Notes under the pieces: generated by a model
What the model was told of the DNA's origin: nothing
Databases searched by the model: none
Seen by the model: the letters and a program-made list of their open reading frames with translations, nothing else
From: Lachnoclostridium sp.
GTDB lineage: Bacteria > Bacillota > Clostridia > Lachnospirales > Lachnospiraceae
Length of the DNA: 47,123 nt
Direction of reading: 5' to 3'
NCBI GenBank assembly: GCA_021770065.1
Contig: JAETRR010000046.1
Span: forward strand, 1-47,123
Position numbers and translations under genes: made by a program
Shown here: piece by piece, positions 18,768-28,283 of the stretch
Numbering within the stretch: the stretch's first letter is position 1
Layout: each line of letters opens with the position of its first letter

Positions 18768-19233
18768 AATGGCTCCTTTCAATGTCTATCCTCTATGTGC
18801 TCTCCTCAGTCCGTGCAGTTTTCGTCAGATCTTTTCCATTCAGTTTTTGCAGCAGACCGGAATATGAAATCATAGTGTTTACTTTCTTCCTTTATTTATT
18901 GTATCCTAAAAAATTAAAAAGTAAAGCGATATTTATACTAGAAAAGAACTGTACGGAATTGGAATACAACATAGGCAATATTGTGGAATTTACTGAATTT
19001 GATTAAAGTTGAGACAGTTTTTTGTTACCTGGAGCAATATGGAATTGAAAAATGCTGCTTTTCCGGCTAATTTCTGCAGCTGTGGAAAAAATATTTGTAG
19101 AAAGCGGTGAGTGTACGGATTCTCCAATTGAAAAAATTTATAATAAATAAGTTCCCTGTCCGGGGTATCCGGCCTGAAGCATTTCCTGGTGAGGATGCTG
19201 GTACACTCTAAAACATGAGAGCAGGTATCTATT
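18768..19233 (+). other. 466-bp intergenic region without a supported gene
   Basis: I see nothing firm here beyond the leaders of the divergent hydrolase and HD-GYP genes. A 74-residue open frame at 18782-19006 lacks a ribosome binding site and has the composition of random AT-rich DNA. Confidence 0.5.
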
Positions 19234-20310
19234 ATGAGTTTGAGAAAGTTTAAGGTGTCTGGATCAACAGTCCCGATCGGTTCCTGGTTATCTGAACCGG
19301 TATTTGATGCCGGAGGAGAACTGCTGGCCGAGGGCGGTTCTGCGGTAAACGAAGTTCTTTTACAGAGACTTAGCTGCATCGAAGAGCTTGATGTTTTTGT
19401 GGAAGTAAAGGACAGCGCCGAAGAGCCTGAAGCTGCCGGCCGGAAAGATTTTGTGCTGGAGGAGAGCATCAGGGAGCAGGCCGTCGATAGTGTAAAATAC
19501 ATCTATTCCGGCATATCCGATTCAGAGGCGGTCTATGAATCAGGCAGGATCGCAGATATAATATGCGAAGCGATTGGCGATACGAATGGCGGTTTAAACA
19601 TAGAGAGTCTCCGTCAATATGATGAATACACGTATCAACATTCAGTAGATGTCGCTTTGATGTCTGCTTTCCTGGCTAAAGCTTTGGAACTGCCCGAGCA
19701 GGCAGTAAAAGAGGCTGCTTTGACGGGTGTGCTGCACGACATTGGAAAAATCAAGATTTCTTTGGAGATACTGAACAAACAAGGCAGGCTCACGGACGAA
19801 GAATTCGAGGTGATGAAGGGTCATCCGCTCTATGGATTTGAGATGCTGAAGGAAGAGAAACAAATTCCGGATGCCGTTAAATATGGAGTACTGACCCATC
19901 ATGAAAAATACTTTGGAAATGGGTATGTTCTTGGCTTAAGCAGGAAAGAGATTCCTGCTTATGGCCGTTTGATCGCTATTGCAGACTGCTTTGACGCTCT
20001 GATATCGGATAGGCCTTATCACCCGGGGAGACCGGCGTACAAGGCTATTGAGATAATGAGAGAGGACATCGGGCATTATGACACATTCCTTTTACAGAGA
20101 TTTATGTCTTTCCTGGTTCTGTAACCTGTAGGTACGTGTCTGGTTCTGTCAAACAATGCTGTCTGTGTTGTGGCGGGGCAGGAAGAAGGCTGTCCGTATC
20201 GTCCCTGTCTCAAGGATATCAGAACAGGCGGGAAAATTGTCTTACTGCATGACTTACAATTGAGGGGGATTAAAGTTAAAGCAGTTATGCAGGAGAAGGT
20301 GTATAGATAA
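19234..20310 (+). pseudogene. HD-GYP domain protein broken by one in-frame stop
   Basis: HD-GYP proteins are cyclic-di-GMP phosphodiesterases. An N-terminal beta-rich region is followed by the HD-GYP domain: His136, HDIGK (His168-Asp169), THHEKYFGNGYVLGL (residues 221-235, with GYV instead of GYP) and IADCFDALISDRPYH. The frame stops at TAA 20122-20124 after FLVL. The next codons in the same frame read PVGTCLVLSNNAVCVVAG and run 61 codons to 20310, which is the normal family C-terminus (FL..YPVG..V.LS). A single Tyr to stop change explains this. The truncated 296-residue product would lack the last strand region. The ribosome binding site is weak. Confidence 0.85.
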
Positions 20311-20410
20311 CATGCCGGTTTCGGACAGCTGTATATGAGAATGCTGCTTTGTGCTCTGTGCAGGTGGAAGGCGCGGCTTCATTCGGATGCGGAAAATTTT
20401 TTGTTTTGCT

Positions 20411-20437
20411 TATTAAACAGGGAAAATGTGCCGATAA
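20411..20437 (+). promoter_or_regulatory. Possible sigma-D (flagellar) promoter of the chemotaxis receptor
   Basis: GCCGATAA (20430-20437) matches the sigma-28/sigma-D -10 element closely. TAAA occurs upstream at 20414-20417, but the spacer is 12 bp rather than the usual 15-16, so the -35 is uncertain. Confidence 0.4.
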
Positions 20438-20453
20438 ATCTTTAGGGTGTTGT

Positions 20454-20494
20454 GTAAAAAATAAGTAATATTGAAAACAGAAATTATTTTTTAC
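20454..20494 (+). other. AT-rich leader hairpin before the receptor gene
   Basis: GTAAAAAATAA (20454-20464) and TTATTTTTTAC (20484-20494) are perfect complements around a 19-nt loop, downstream of the putative sigma-D promoter. It could be a terminator for upstream transcription or a leader structure. Confidence 0.5.
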
Positions 20495-20537
20495 AACTTG
20501 CTGTTACGGATAACAATACACGAAGGAGATTGAGGAC

Positions 20538-22244
20538 ATGATTAACTACATACGAAATTTGAAAATCAGGTTAAAGCTTTATATCCTTATAGGGGTCGCG
20601 CTGATTGGTATGTTCATTATCGGCGGCATGTCATTCTATCTTATGGGCCAGATGAACGATAAGACGAGTGATATTTCAACGAGCTGGCTCCCCAGTATTG
20701 ATACGGCAAGGGATCTGGCGGCTACCCTTTCTAATATCCGTCTTAATGAATTAGGGTATCTTACCGCAGTTTCGGATGATGTGGAAGCATTCAGTCTTCA
20801 GTACCTTGAAAAGGAAAAAGAAGATATGGCTGCACTCTTAGCTGTATATAAGGAATTAATTGACGAAGAAGAAAGAGCTTTCTATGATAATGCGCAGAAT
20901 CTCTGGACTCAGTATAATGAGGCGGATGAAGAGATGATGGCGTTAGCCGCACAGGGCCGCACGGAAGAAGCCCGTGCTGTTCTGGAAGGCGAATGTGTAG
21001 AGCTTTACAATTCTTTAAACGGAGCCTTTAATGATATTATAACCTACAATACAGAAGGCAGTGACGATGCGGCAGATGAAAGTCTCTTCCTTTACAGAAC
21101 GGCAACCGGCCTTATGACAGCAGTTATCGTCGGTATAATCTTTGTGGGAGTCTTTTTCTCATTTGTGATTATACGTTCGATTAAAACCCCTATTTCCGAG
21201 ATTGAGGGTGCCGCTATAAAAATGGCGGAGGGTGATCTGGATGTGGAGATTTCCTATACCTCGAAGGATGAACTGGGTGTTCTCGCTGAACAGGTACGCA
21301 GGTTAATCCATAAGCTTCAGGTAATTATTGATGACGAGAATAAATTCCTTGCTAAAATGGCTGCCGGAGATTTTACGGTGGATACTGTCTGTGAAGAAGA
21401 ATATACGGGAGGCTTTTACCCGCTGCTTGTGTCTTTCCGGGGCATTGCAGAAAAACTCAATGACACAATGCTGCAGATCAATCAAAGCTCTTCTCAGGTT
21501 GCAGGCGGATCCGAGCAGGTATCGAACGGCGCCCAGGCTCTTTCCCAGGGGGCAACCGAGCAGGCAAGCTCCGTGCAGGAACTGGCCGCTTCCATTAATG
21601 AAATTTCCGACAAGGTAAATCAGAACGCAGACAATGCCCGGCAGGCCAATGCAATGGCGGGCAGTGTCAGCATGGAAATGAATCAGAGCAATGATAAAAT
21701 GCAGCAGATGATACAGGCAATGAATGATATCAGCAACTGCTCCAGTGAAATCGGAAAAATCATAAAGACAATTGAGGACATTGCTTTCCAGACCAATATT
21801 CTTGCCCTTAACGCCGCCGTGGAAGCAGCACGGGCAGGAACCGCCGGAAAAGGCTTTGCCGTAGTAGCCGACGAAGTCCGGAATCTGGCAAGCAAAAGTG
21901 CAGAGGCCTCTAAGAACACCTCTGTTCTGATTGAAAATTCATTAAATGCAGTAGAAAACGGAACCCGGATTGCCGGAGAGACGGCTCAGTCTCTGCTTCA
22001 GGCAGTAAACGGCGTAAACGAAATGACAGGCATTATCGGACAGATTTCAGAGGCCAGCAGCAATCAGGCGGAAGCTATCTCTCAGATTACGATGGGGATT
22101 GATCAGATTTCCAGTGTTGTACAGACAAACTCGGCAACTGCACAAGAGAGTGCGGCCGCAAGTGAAGAACTGTCCAGCCAGTCGCAGCTTATGAAGAGCC
22201 TTGTGGGGAGGTTTAAGCTCAAAGGCAGTTCTCAGGCATTCTGA
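20538..22244 (+). CDS. Methyl-accepting chemotaxis protein
   Basis: The 568-residue transmembrane receptor feeds CheA. TM1 is at about residues 12-34, then a helical extracellular four-helix-bundle-type sensor rich in acidic residues, TM2 at about 192-213, HAMP ([20 protein letters not shown]), and a long coiled coil with the signalling tip [20 protein letters not shown]. The Gln/Glu pairs expected for methylation are present. The ligand is unknown. No CheA/CheW is nearby, so it is an orphan receptor gene. Together with the flagellin locus at 45 kb it implies a motile ancestry. AAGGAG precedes the ATG. Confidence 0.95.
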   Translation: MINYIRNLKIRLKLYILIGVALIGMFIIGGMSFYLMGQMNDKTSDISTSWLPSIDTARDLAATLSNIRLNELGYLTAVSDDVEAFSLQYLEKEKEDMAALLAVYKELIDEEERAFYDNAQNLWTQYNEADEEMMALAAQGRTEEARAVLEGECVELYNSLNGAFNDIITYNTEGSDDAADESLFLYRTATGLMTAVIVGIIFVGVFFSFVIIRSIKTPISEIEGAAIKMAEGDLDVEISYTSKDELGVLAEQVRRLIHKLQVIIDDENKFLAKMAAGDFTVDTVCEEEYTGGFYPLLVSFRGIAEKLNDTMLQINQSSSQVAGGSEQVSNGAQALSQGATEQASSVQELAASINEISDKVNQNADNARQANAMAGSVSMEMNQSNDKMQQMIQAMNDISNCSSEIGKIIKTIEDIAFQTNILALNAAVEAARAGTAGKGFAVVADEVRNLASKSAEASKNTSVLIENSLNAVENGTRIAGETAQSLLQAVNGVNEMTGIIGQISEASSNQAEAISQITMGIDQISSVVQTNSATAQESAAASEELSSQSQLMKSLVGRFKLKGSSQAF

Positions 22245-22268
22245 TTACTGCGGGGGTTTTGACTGAAG

Positions 22269-22304
22269 ACAGCGGACAAAGGGCGGAGGCCCCTTGTCCG
22301 CTGT
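22269..22304. terminator. Convergent stem-loop between mcp and azlD
   Basis: ACAGCGGACAA (22269-22279) pairs with TTGTCCGCTGT (22294-22304), extended by GGG/CCC. It lies between convergent genes and could stop both. Confidence 0.65.
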
Positions 22305-22318
22305 AAGTAACTGGGTGT

Positions 22319-22627
22319 TTATACAAGAAACAATTCTGACACAAACACCACCAGACAGGCACAGACCGATACCTGCAGAAGACTCTTCCCCTTCCATGCC
22401 AGTACAATCCCCGTCAGCAGTGCGGCCCATGCGGACCAGACGCTTCCGGTCTCGGACAAAATAGCCGGAAAAGTCATCACGGCCAGGGTGACATAGGGCA
22501 CATAATAGAGAAAAGAACGGATAAACCGGTTGGTAATCTCCTTACGTATCAGCACCAGCGGAAGCATCCGTATTGTGTAGGTAACAGATGCCATAACCAG
22601 AATATAGAGATAGATATTGTGTGTCAA
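22319..22627 (-). CDS. azlD: AzlD-family branched-chain amino acid transport subunit
   Basis: The 102-residue protein has three to four hydrophobic helices and the AzlD pattern (MASVTYTIRMLPLVLI near the N-terminus, LYYVPYVTLAVMTFPAIL in the middle). AzlD is the small partner of AzlC in exporting branched-chain amino acids. The start is TTG, overlapping the azlC stop codon by 4 bp (TTGA), which indicates translational coupling. Confidence 0.9.
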   Translation of the reverse strand: MTHNIYLYILVMASVTYTIRMLPLVLIRKEITNRFIRSFLYYVPYVTLAVMTFPAILSETGSVWSAWAALLTGIVLAWKGKSLLQVSVCACLVVFVSELFLV

Positions 22628-23340
22628 GTTCCTTCATCCTCCTTTACCGGAAACAGAACAGCTGCTCCTCCCGCAAGCAGTACTGTAAGCAGAATCGTGC
22701 GTGTGCCGGTGGACAAGTCCGCAATCAGGGGCAGCTTTGTAAAAAGAAAGCTGGCAGCCATAGAAACGAAAATTACCCCGGCAAGAACTCTGCTTTTCCT
22801 TGCCGGCGGAATGATCACGGCCAGGAACATCCCGTAGAGCCCCACACTCAAAGCACGTACCACATTCACGGGCAGGAGATTTCCCATAAGCACCCCGAAG
22901 TAAGTACCCGAAGCCCATCCGGGGGCGGCAATGGCAATCAGCCCATAAGTATAGAAGGGATTCAGTTTCCCGGGAACACTCATGGATACGCCGAAGATCT
23001 CATCCGTCACGTCAAAACTGATCAGAAGCCGGTGCAGAAGAGAGGTGTCCGGGGACAGCTTCTGGCTCATGGCGCAGGACATCAGCAGGTACCGGGCATT
23101 GGCAATAAGCTCCATGACAGCCAGTTCAAGATACCCGGCCCCGGCGGCTGCCAGAGTGAAACCGGCAAACTGCCCGGCAGAGGCATTGTTCGTCAGACTT
23201 GTGAGCATAGCTTGAAAAGGGGTAAAACCGGCATTTTTCGCGGCGATTCCCAGAGTGAAGGACACGGCCAGGTATCCCAGAGAAATGGGAATGCCGTCAC
23301 GCAGTCCTTTTAGAAACCAGTTCTTATTATTATTTGTCAT
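22624..23340 (-). CDS. azlC: AzlC-family branched-chain amino acid exporter
   Basis: The 238-residue membrane protein starts at ATG 23340, supported by AGGAG upstream and by alignment with the usual AzlC start (FLKGLRDGIPISLGYLAVSF). It continues with the family block ASAGQFAGFTLAAAG and five or so further helices. With AzlD it exports leucine, isoleucine, valine or toxic analogues. It is divergent from argB, sharing a roughly 180-bp control region. Confidence 0.92.
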   Translation of the reverse strand: MTNNNKNWFLKGLRDGIPISLGYLAVSFTLGIAAKNAGFTPFQAMLTSLTNNASAGQFAGFTLAAAGAGYLELAVMELIANARYLLMSCAMSQKLSPDTSLLHRLLISFDVTDEIFGVSMSVPGKLNPFYTYGLIAIAAPGWASGTYFGVLMGNLLPVNVVRALSVGLYGMFLAVIIPPARKSRVLAGVIFVSMAASFLFTKLPLIADLSTGTRTILLTVLLAGGAAVLFPVKEDEGT

Positions 23341-23450
23341 AACAGCAGCTCCTCTTACGTAATCGTAATCTATTTTAGCGCGCTTCGGCCAAACAGTCCA
23401 GAAAATTTTTTGATTCAGAAAAACACTGCGCAGAGTCCTGTATAACAAAC

Positions 23451-23478
23451 TTGACATGTCCGCCTGAGTGTTTATAAT
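23451..23478 (+). promoter_or_regulatory. Promoter of argBD
   Basis: TTGACA (23451-23456), 16-bp spacer, TATAAT (23473-23478): both hexamers match sigma-A consensus perfectly, 43 bp before argB. No ArgR box was confidently recognised. Confidence 0.8.
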
Positions 23479-23520
23479 AAATGCCAGAGATATTGTAACA
23501 TTTGAGAAAAAGAGGAGATT

Positions 23521-24429
23521 ATGATGAGCAGAGAAGAGGAAATGAAGCGTTCCCTGGAAAAGGCAGAGGTATTAATTGAGGCTCTGCCCTACATCCAGCG
23601 GTTCAATCGGAAAATAATTGTAGTAAAATACGGCGGAAGCGCTATGGTAGACGAAGAGCTGAAGCGCAATGTAATCAAGGATGTAACACTTTTAAAGCTG
23701 GTGGGTTTTAAACCCATTATCGTTCACGGCGGCGGCAAGGAGATCAGCCGGTGGGTCAACAGGGTCGGTATGGAGCCGCACTTCATAAACGGCTTAAGAG
23801 TGACGGACGCAGACACTATGGAGATAGCAGAGATGGTGCTGGGCAAAGTGGGAAAAAGCCTGGTGCAGATGGTTCAGGAGCTGGGTGTCAAGGCCGTGAG
23901 CATCAGCGGAAAGGACGGCGGCCTCCTCAGGGCAGAGAAAAAATATTCCGACGGAGAGGACATCGGCTTTGTGGGGGAGATTACACAGGTAAATCCCAAG
24001 ATCCTTTACGATCTGCTGGAAAAGGATTTCTTGCCCATCGTGTGTCCCATCGGAATGGACAGTGATTTTCAGACTTACAATATCAATGCAGACGATGCGG
24101 CCTGCGCCATTGCAAGGGCAGTTAATGCGGAAAAGCTGGCATTTCTGACAGACATCGAAGGCGTCTATCGGGATCCGGGGGATCCGTCCACCCTCATTTC
24201 CGAGCTGCATGTAAAGGAAGCCCGGAAACTCATCGGAGGCGGAACTATTGGGGGCGGTATGCTGCCAAAACTGAACAACTGTATCGAAGCCATTGAAAAC
24301 GGCGTGTCCAGGGTACATATTCTCGACGGCCGGATCGCTCACTGCCTGCTTTTGGAAATTTTCACCAACAAAGGAATCGGCACAGCCATTTTAAGCGAAG
24401 GAGAAACCAATTATTATGACGGAGAATAA
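23521..24429 (+). CDS. argB: Acetylglutamate kinase
   Basis: Phosphorylates N-acetylglutamate, the second step of arginine synthesis. The 302-residue protein shows [15 protein letters not shown] (ATP site), [14 protein letters not shown] (substrate loop), [13 protein letters not shown] [15 protein letters not shown] and [13 protein letters not shown]. This is the standard amino-acid kinase fold and length. Two ATGs in tandem (23521 and 23524) follow AGGAGA; either could be used. It overlaps argD by 14 bp. Confidence 0.97.
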   Translation: MMSREEEMKRSLEKAEVLIEALPYIQRFNRKIIVVKYGGSAMVDEELKRNVIKDVTLLKLVGFKPIIVHGGGKEISRWVNRVGMEPHFINGLRVTDADTMEIAEMVLGKVGKSLVQMVQELGVKAVSISGKDGGLLRAEKKYSDGEDIGFVGEITQVNPKILYDLLEKDFLPIVCPIGMDSDFQTYNINADDAACAIARAVNAEKLAFLTDIEGVYRDPGDPSTLISELHVKEARKLIGGGTIGGGMLPKLNNCIEAIENGVSRVHILDGRIAHCLLLEIFTNKGIGTAILSEGETNYYDGE

Positions 24430-25609
24430 AGAGACAATCATAGAACGTGCAGAAGGAGCTGTTTTACATACTTATAACCGTTATCCTCTTGTGCTGGAAA
24501 AAGGCGAGGGCGTCTATCTGTACGATACAGACGGAAAAAAGTACCTGGATTTTGCGGCCGGTATTGCGGTACAGGCATTAGGCTACCATTATCCGGGCTA
24601 CGATGAGGCGCTGAAAGCGCAGATTGACAAGCTTTCCCATACCTCCAACCTGTTCTACAATGTTCCGGCCATGGAAGCCGCCGAGAAGCTGGTTAAGGCC
24701 AGCGGTATGAGCAAGGTATTTTTCACCAACAGCGGTACAGAGGCTATTGAGGGAGCGCTTAAAACGGCCAGAAAGTATGCATGGCAAAAGGACAGGGGAG
24801 AAGATCACGAGATCATAGCCATGAATCATTCCTTTCACGGCAGGAGCATGGGCGCCCTGTCCGTGACCGGAAATGAGGCTTATCAGGCGCCGTTCAGACC
24901 GCTGGTGGGCGGTATCCGTTTTGCCGGTTACAATGATCTTGACAGTGTGCGTGCCCTGATTACGGATAAAACCTGTGGCATTATCCTGGAAACGATCCAG
25001 GGCGAGGGCGGTATCTATCCGGCTGATAAGGAATTTTTAAAAGGCGTGAAAGATCTCTGTGAGGAGCACGACATTCTGCTGATCCTGGATGAAATCCAGT
25101 GCGGCATGGGACGTACCGGACACATGTTTGCATGGCAGGAATACGGCATAAAGCCTGACGTAATGACATGTGCCAAAGCTCTTGGCTGCGGCGTCCCTGT
25201 AGGGGCTTTTGTGCTGGGTGAAAAGGCGGCCGGGGCTTCTCTGGTTCCGGGAGATCACGGAACCACTTACGGAGGCAATCCATTTGCCTGTGCGGCAGTC
25301 AGCACGGTATTCGACCTTTATGAAAAAAATAAGATTGTGGATCATGTACGTGCGGTAAGTGCATATCTGGAGCAGAAATTAGACGCTCTCGCGGAAAAAT
25401 ATGATTTTATAAAAGAGCGCCGGGGAAAAGGTCTTATCCAGGGCCTGGAAGTCCAGGGTAGACCTGTGGGTGAAATTGTGGTAAAATCACAGGAAATGGG
25501 CCTTCTTGTTATCACGGCGGGAAACAATGTCCTGCGTCTGGTTCCGCCGCTGGTTATTGAGAACAGGCATGTGGACGAGATGATTGAGAAGCTTGAGAGA
25601 GCATTTTAA
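24416..25609 (+). CDS. argD: Acetylornithine aminotransferase
   Basis: PLP enzyme converting N-acetylglutamate semialdehyde to N-acetylornithine. The 397-residue protein has [17 protein letters not shown] (phosphate contact), [27 protein letters not shown] (Asp225) and the PLP lysine in [11 protein letters not shown] (Lys254). The start lies inside argB with AAGGAG upstream. Only argB and argD of the pathway are here; argC, argJ and argF must be elsewhere. Confidence 0.97.
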   Translation: MTENKETIIERAEGAVLHTYNRYPLVLEKGEGVYLYDTDGKKYLDFAAGIAVQALGYHYPGYDEALKAQIDKLSHTSNLFYNVPAMEAAEKLVKASGMSKVFFTNSGTEAIEGALKTARKYAWQKDRGEDHEIIAMNHSFHGRSMGALSVTGNEAYQAPFRPLVGGIRFAGYNDLDSVRALITDKTCGIILETIQGEGGIYPADKEFLKGVKDLCEEHDILLILDEIQCGMGRTGHMFAWQEYGIKPDVMTCAKALGCGVPVGAFVLGEKAAGASLVPGDHGTTYGGNPFACAAVSTVFDLYEKNKIVDHVRAVSAYLEQKLDALAEKYDFIKERRGKGLIQGLEVQGRPVGEIVVKSQEMGLLVITAGNNVLRLVPPLVIENRHVDEMIEKLERAF

Positions 25610-25649
25610 ATTTTACAAGCCGAAGAGTTTTTAAGAAAAGGAATGTTTT

Positions 25650-27056
25650 ATGAGACAGAAATTATATCGCAGAGCCCTTGCCATTCTCTGTGTGCTTCTG
25701 GTGTTTTCCCAGATGGTACAGGCAGCGGCTTCCTATCACAGGGAGCAGCAGCGGCTTCTGGAGGAAGAACTGACCAGAGAAAAATCAAAGCTGACCCTCT
25801 GGTATACGGACGACAAGCTGAATGCCTATCTGGTGGAGGCGGCAGCAGAATTTGAGGAACGGCATCAGGTGGAGATCACCCTGCAGCTTGTTACGGCAGT
25901 GGATTATATTGAGAATATCAATACGGCCAGCATCTCGGATCTGGGCGGTCCGGATCTGTTTGTGACCTCCAGTGAGCTTTTGGAGAAGGCAAGACTGGCC
26001 GGCCTTGCCGTGGAAAATGACAGCTTTACAAGACAGGAGCTGGAGGCCTCTTTCCCGCAGAAGGCCCTGGATGCTGCAACCTGCGGCGGAAAGCTGATGG
26101 CCTATCCCTTTTATTTTGAGACTTGTTTCCTTCTTTACAATAAAGGCTATACAGATGCGGCCCCGGCAACGATCGATGAGATTCTCACCTATGCCGACAA
26201 TTTTGAGGGCGGCGCCAGTACGGAGAATGTAGAGAGCATTTTTAAATGGAACGTGGCGGATATTTTCTTCAATTTCTTTTTTATAGCGAATTATGTGAAC
26301 CTTGGAGGCCCGACAGGAGATAACAGGGCGGAGGTGCAGCTGTCTGCGGAAGAAATTATACAGTGCCTGGAATACTACCAGAGTCTCAATGCTTTTTTTG
26401 CGATTGATGCGGATGAGGTGACTACAGACGACGTGCTTCAGGAGTTTATTGACGGAAAGATTGTCTATACCATAGCAAAAACAGATGCCATCGCAAGGCT
26501 TGACGAGGCCATCGCAGAGGGGCTGGTGTACCAGGTTCCCGAGGAAGCGTCAGAAGATCAGGCAGAAGGCGGGGATGCCGCAGAAGCAGCGCCGGAAGAA
26601 GGAGCGTCAGAAGAAAGTGCACCAGAAGAAGTACCCGGGGAGCCGTCTGGGGGCAGCGGATATTTTTACGGAATTGCCCAGGTGCCGGATCTGACAGAGG
26701 AACTTCACACAAAGGGACTTTCCGTAACCAATTCCGTGGCGGTCAATGCCTATTCCAGAGAGCGTGATCTGGCAAAGGATTTTGCAAAGTATCTCACCTA
26801 TGACAAGGTGGACGACCTTTATACCATGGCCAATAAGATGCCGGTAAAAATGGGAGTGGCTTACGCTAACAGCGAAATGGAGCTTCTGATTGCCCAGTAT
26901 GAGGATTCCGTGGAGGTTCCGAAGATTACGGATCTCTCCAACTACTGGATCGAGATGGAGATTGTCTTTTCCAATATCTGGCGTGGAAACGACGTGCGGA
27001 CGGAGATAGAGGCAGTGAACCAGGAGGTGCAGGCGCAGCTTCAGACTGGAGAGTAA
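25650..27056 (+). CDS. Extracellular solute-binding protein (family 1), orphan
   Basis: The 468-residue protein resembles maltose-type ABC transporter binding proteins: LTLWYTDDKLNAYLVEAAAE, VTAVDYIENIN, GPDLFVTSSELLEKA, GKLMAYPFYFETCFLLYNK and a late VAVNAYSRERDLAKDFAKYL. The N-terminus has a hydrophobic segment (about 8-28) with no lipobox Cys, so it may be secreted or held by an uncleaved helix. Residues about 297-337 are a low-complexity Glu/Ala/Pro stretch inserted in the C-terminal lobe. No permease or ATPase gene is adjacent, so the partner and sugar are unknown. It is 40 bp downstream of argD. Confidence 0.82.
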   Translation: MRQKLYRRALAILCVLLVFSQMVQAAASYHREQQRLLEEELTREKSKLTLWYTDDKLNAYLVEAAAEFEERHQVEITLQLVTAVDYIENINTASISDLGGPDLFVTSSELLEKARLAGLAVENDSFTRQELEASFPQKALDAATCGGKLMAYPFYFETCFLLYNKGYTDAAPATIDEILTYADNFEGGASTENVESIFKWNVADIFFNFFFIANYVNLGGPTGDNRAEVQLSAEEIIQCLEYYQSLNAFFAIDADEVTTDDVLQEFIDGKIVYTIAKTDAIARLDEAIAEGLVYQVPEEASEDQAEGGDAAEAAPEEGASEESAPEEVPGEPSGGSGYFYGIAQVPDLTEELHTKGLSVTNSVAVNAYSRERDLAKDFAKYLTYDKVDDLYTMANKMPVKMGVAYANSEMELLIAQYEDSVEVPKITDLSNYWIEMEIVFSNIWRGNDVRTEIEAVNQEVQAQLQTGE

Positions 27057-27133
27057 ATACAGGGCGGCAGAATAGAAATCCAATCATAGGGAAAGCTAAA
27101 CGAGAGAGAAAGAAACCGAAGGAGGCTTTTACT

Positions 27134-27565
27134 ATGATTGGTATTTTTATTGCCCTGATTTCCGGGGCTCTGATGAGCATACAGGGGGTGTTCAACACAG
27201 AAGTCACCAAAAGCAGCAGTATGTGGGCGTCTGCAAGCTGGGTACAGTTTTCCGCCCTTCTTACCTGTCTGGCCGTGTGGGCCATGCGCGAACGGGAAAA
27301 TCTTTTGAATGTATTCCAGGTAAGCCCGAAATACATGCTCCTTGGAGGCGTTATCGGAGCTTTTATTACCTTTACCGTGATTCAGAGCATGGACAGCTTA
27401 GGACCGGCCAGGGCAGTGATGCTGATTGTGATTTCCCAGCTTATTGTGGCGTATCTCATAGAGCTTTTCGGAATGTTCGGAGTGGAGAAGGCAGCTCTGG
27501 AATGGCGGAAGGTTCTTGGAATGGTGATTGCCATTGCCGGGGTTGTCATGTTTAAATGGGAGTAG
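27134..27565 (+). CDS. Small DMT-superfamily transporter (DUF606/YdcZ-like)
   Basis: The 143-residue membrane protein has about five hydrophobic segments: IFIALISGALMSIQGVFNTE at the N-terminus, then LLGGVIGAFITFTVIQSMDS and VLGMVIAIAGVVMFKW at the end. This matches the half-length DMT proteins of the YdcZ/DUF606 group, which probably work as dimers. The substrate is unknown. GAAGGAGG precedes the ATG. Confidence 0.8.
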   Translation: MIGIFIALISGALMSIQGVFNTEVTKSSSMWASASWVQFSALLTCLAVWAMRERENLLNVFQVSPKYMLLGGVIGAFITFTVIQSMDSLGPARAVMLIVISQLIVAYLIELFGMFGVEKAALEWRKVLGMVIAIAGVVMFKWE

Positions 27566-27594
27566 AAGAAAGCGTTTGTATATAGAAAAAAAGG

Positions 27595-27623
27595 TTGTAA
27601 TCATTTGAAAAATCGGCTACACT
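27595..27623 (+). promoter_or_regulatory. Promoter of the comEA-regulator region
   Basis: TTGTAA (27595-27600), 17-bp spacer, TACACT (27618-27623), about 50 bp before comEA. Confidence 0.6.
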
Positions 27624-27673
27624 AAGAGTGTCTGAATCAGAGGGGCCCGGGTCCGCAGGAAAGGATCTGGGAA

Positions 27674-28270
27674 ATGAGGAAGAGTATGAAAAAGACCCTG
27701 CAGGGCCTGTCTGCTGCACTGATTCTGGCCTGCACAGGCTGCAGAGGCCGGGCCGTGCTGTATGACAGTGAGGAAACGGCAGAAGTGCGGGAGGAAACGC
27801 AGGAAAAAGGGTCAGAGTCCGGGCCGGATACAGAGCAAGAGGAAACTTTGGAAAAAATCTGTGTCTATGTCTGCGGTGAGGTAAAAAGTCCCGGTGTCTA
27901 TGAGCTGGCGGCCGGAGCCCGGGTTTCCGAGGCGGTGGAGGCGGCCGGCGGGATGACGGAAGAAGCGGCAGAAAGCTGGCTGAATCTGGCAGAGCATATG
28001 ACAGACGGACAGAAGATAGAGGTTCCCTCTAAGGAACAGGAAGAACAGCTGAAAGAAGAAGCCTTTGGACGGGAGAGCGGACTGGTGAACTTAAATACAG
28101 CTTCGGCAGAGCAGCTCACTACTCTTACGGGTATCGGGGAATCGAAGGCAGAAGATATCCTGAACTACAGGGAGACGCATGGGGGATTCCGGACCATAGA
28201 AGAGCTTATGCAGATTCCCGGAATCAAGGAAAGGGTTTTTGAAAAGATCAAGGATCAGATTACAGTATGA
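27674..28270 (+). CDS. comEA: ComEA-like DNA-binding protein (SLBB + helix-hairpin-helix)
   Basis: ComEA binds incoming double-stranded DNA at the cell surface for uptake by ComEC. The 198-residue product has an N-terminal hydrophobic anchor (a Cys-rich LACTGC at 18-23, lipobox-like but not standard), an acidic linker, an SLBB domain (ICVYVCGEVKSPGVYELAAG) and a C-terminal HhH pair (LVNLNTASAEQLTTLTGIGE, RTIEELMQIPGI). The order matches ComEA. comEC is about 3 kb downstream on the same strand, separated by a two-component system and a lipoprotein gene. Confidence 0.93.
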   Translation: MRKSMKKTLQGLSAALILACTGCRGRAVLYDSEETAEVREETQEKGSESGPDTEQEETLEKICVYVCGEVKSPGVYELAAGARVSEAVEAAGGMTEEAAESWLNLAEHMTDGQKIEVPSKEQEEQLKEEAFGRESGLVNLNTASAEQLTTLTGIGESKAEDILNYRETHGGFRTIEELMQIPGIKERVFEKIKDQITV

Positions 28271-28283
28271 AAGAGGCAGAAAG

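Noticed and set aside
18782..19006. 74-residue plus-strand ORF
   Set aside because: No ribosome binding site, random-looking composition, and it overlaps the leader of the reverse-strand hydrolase.
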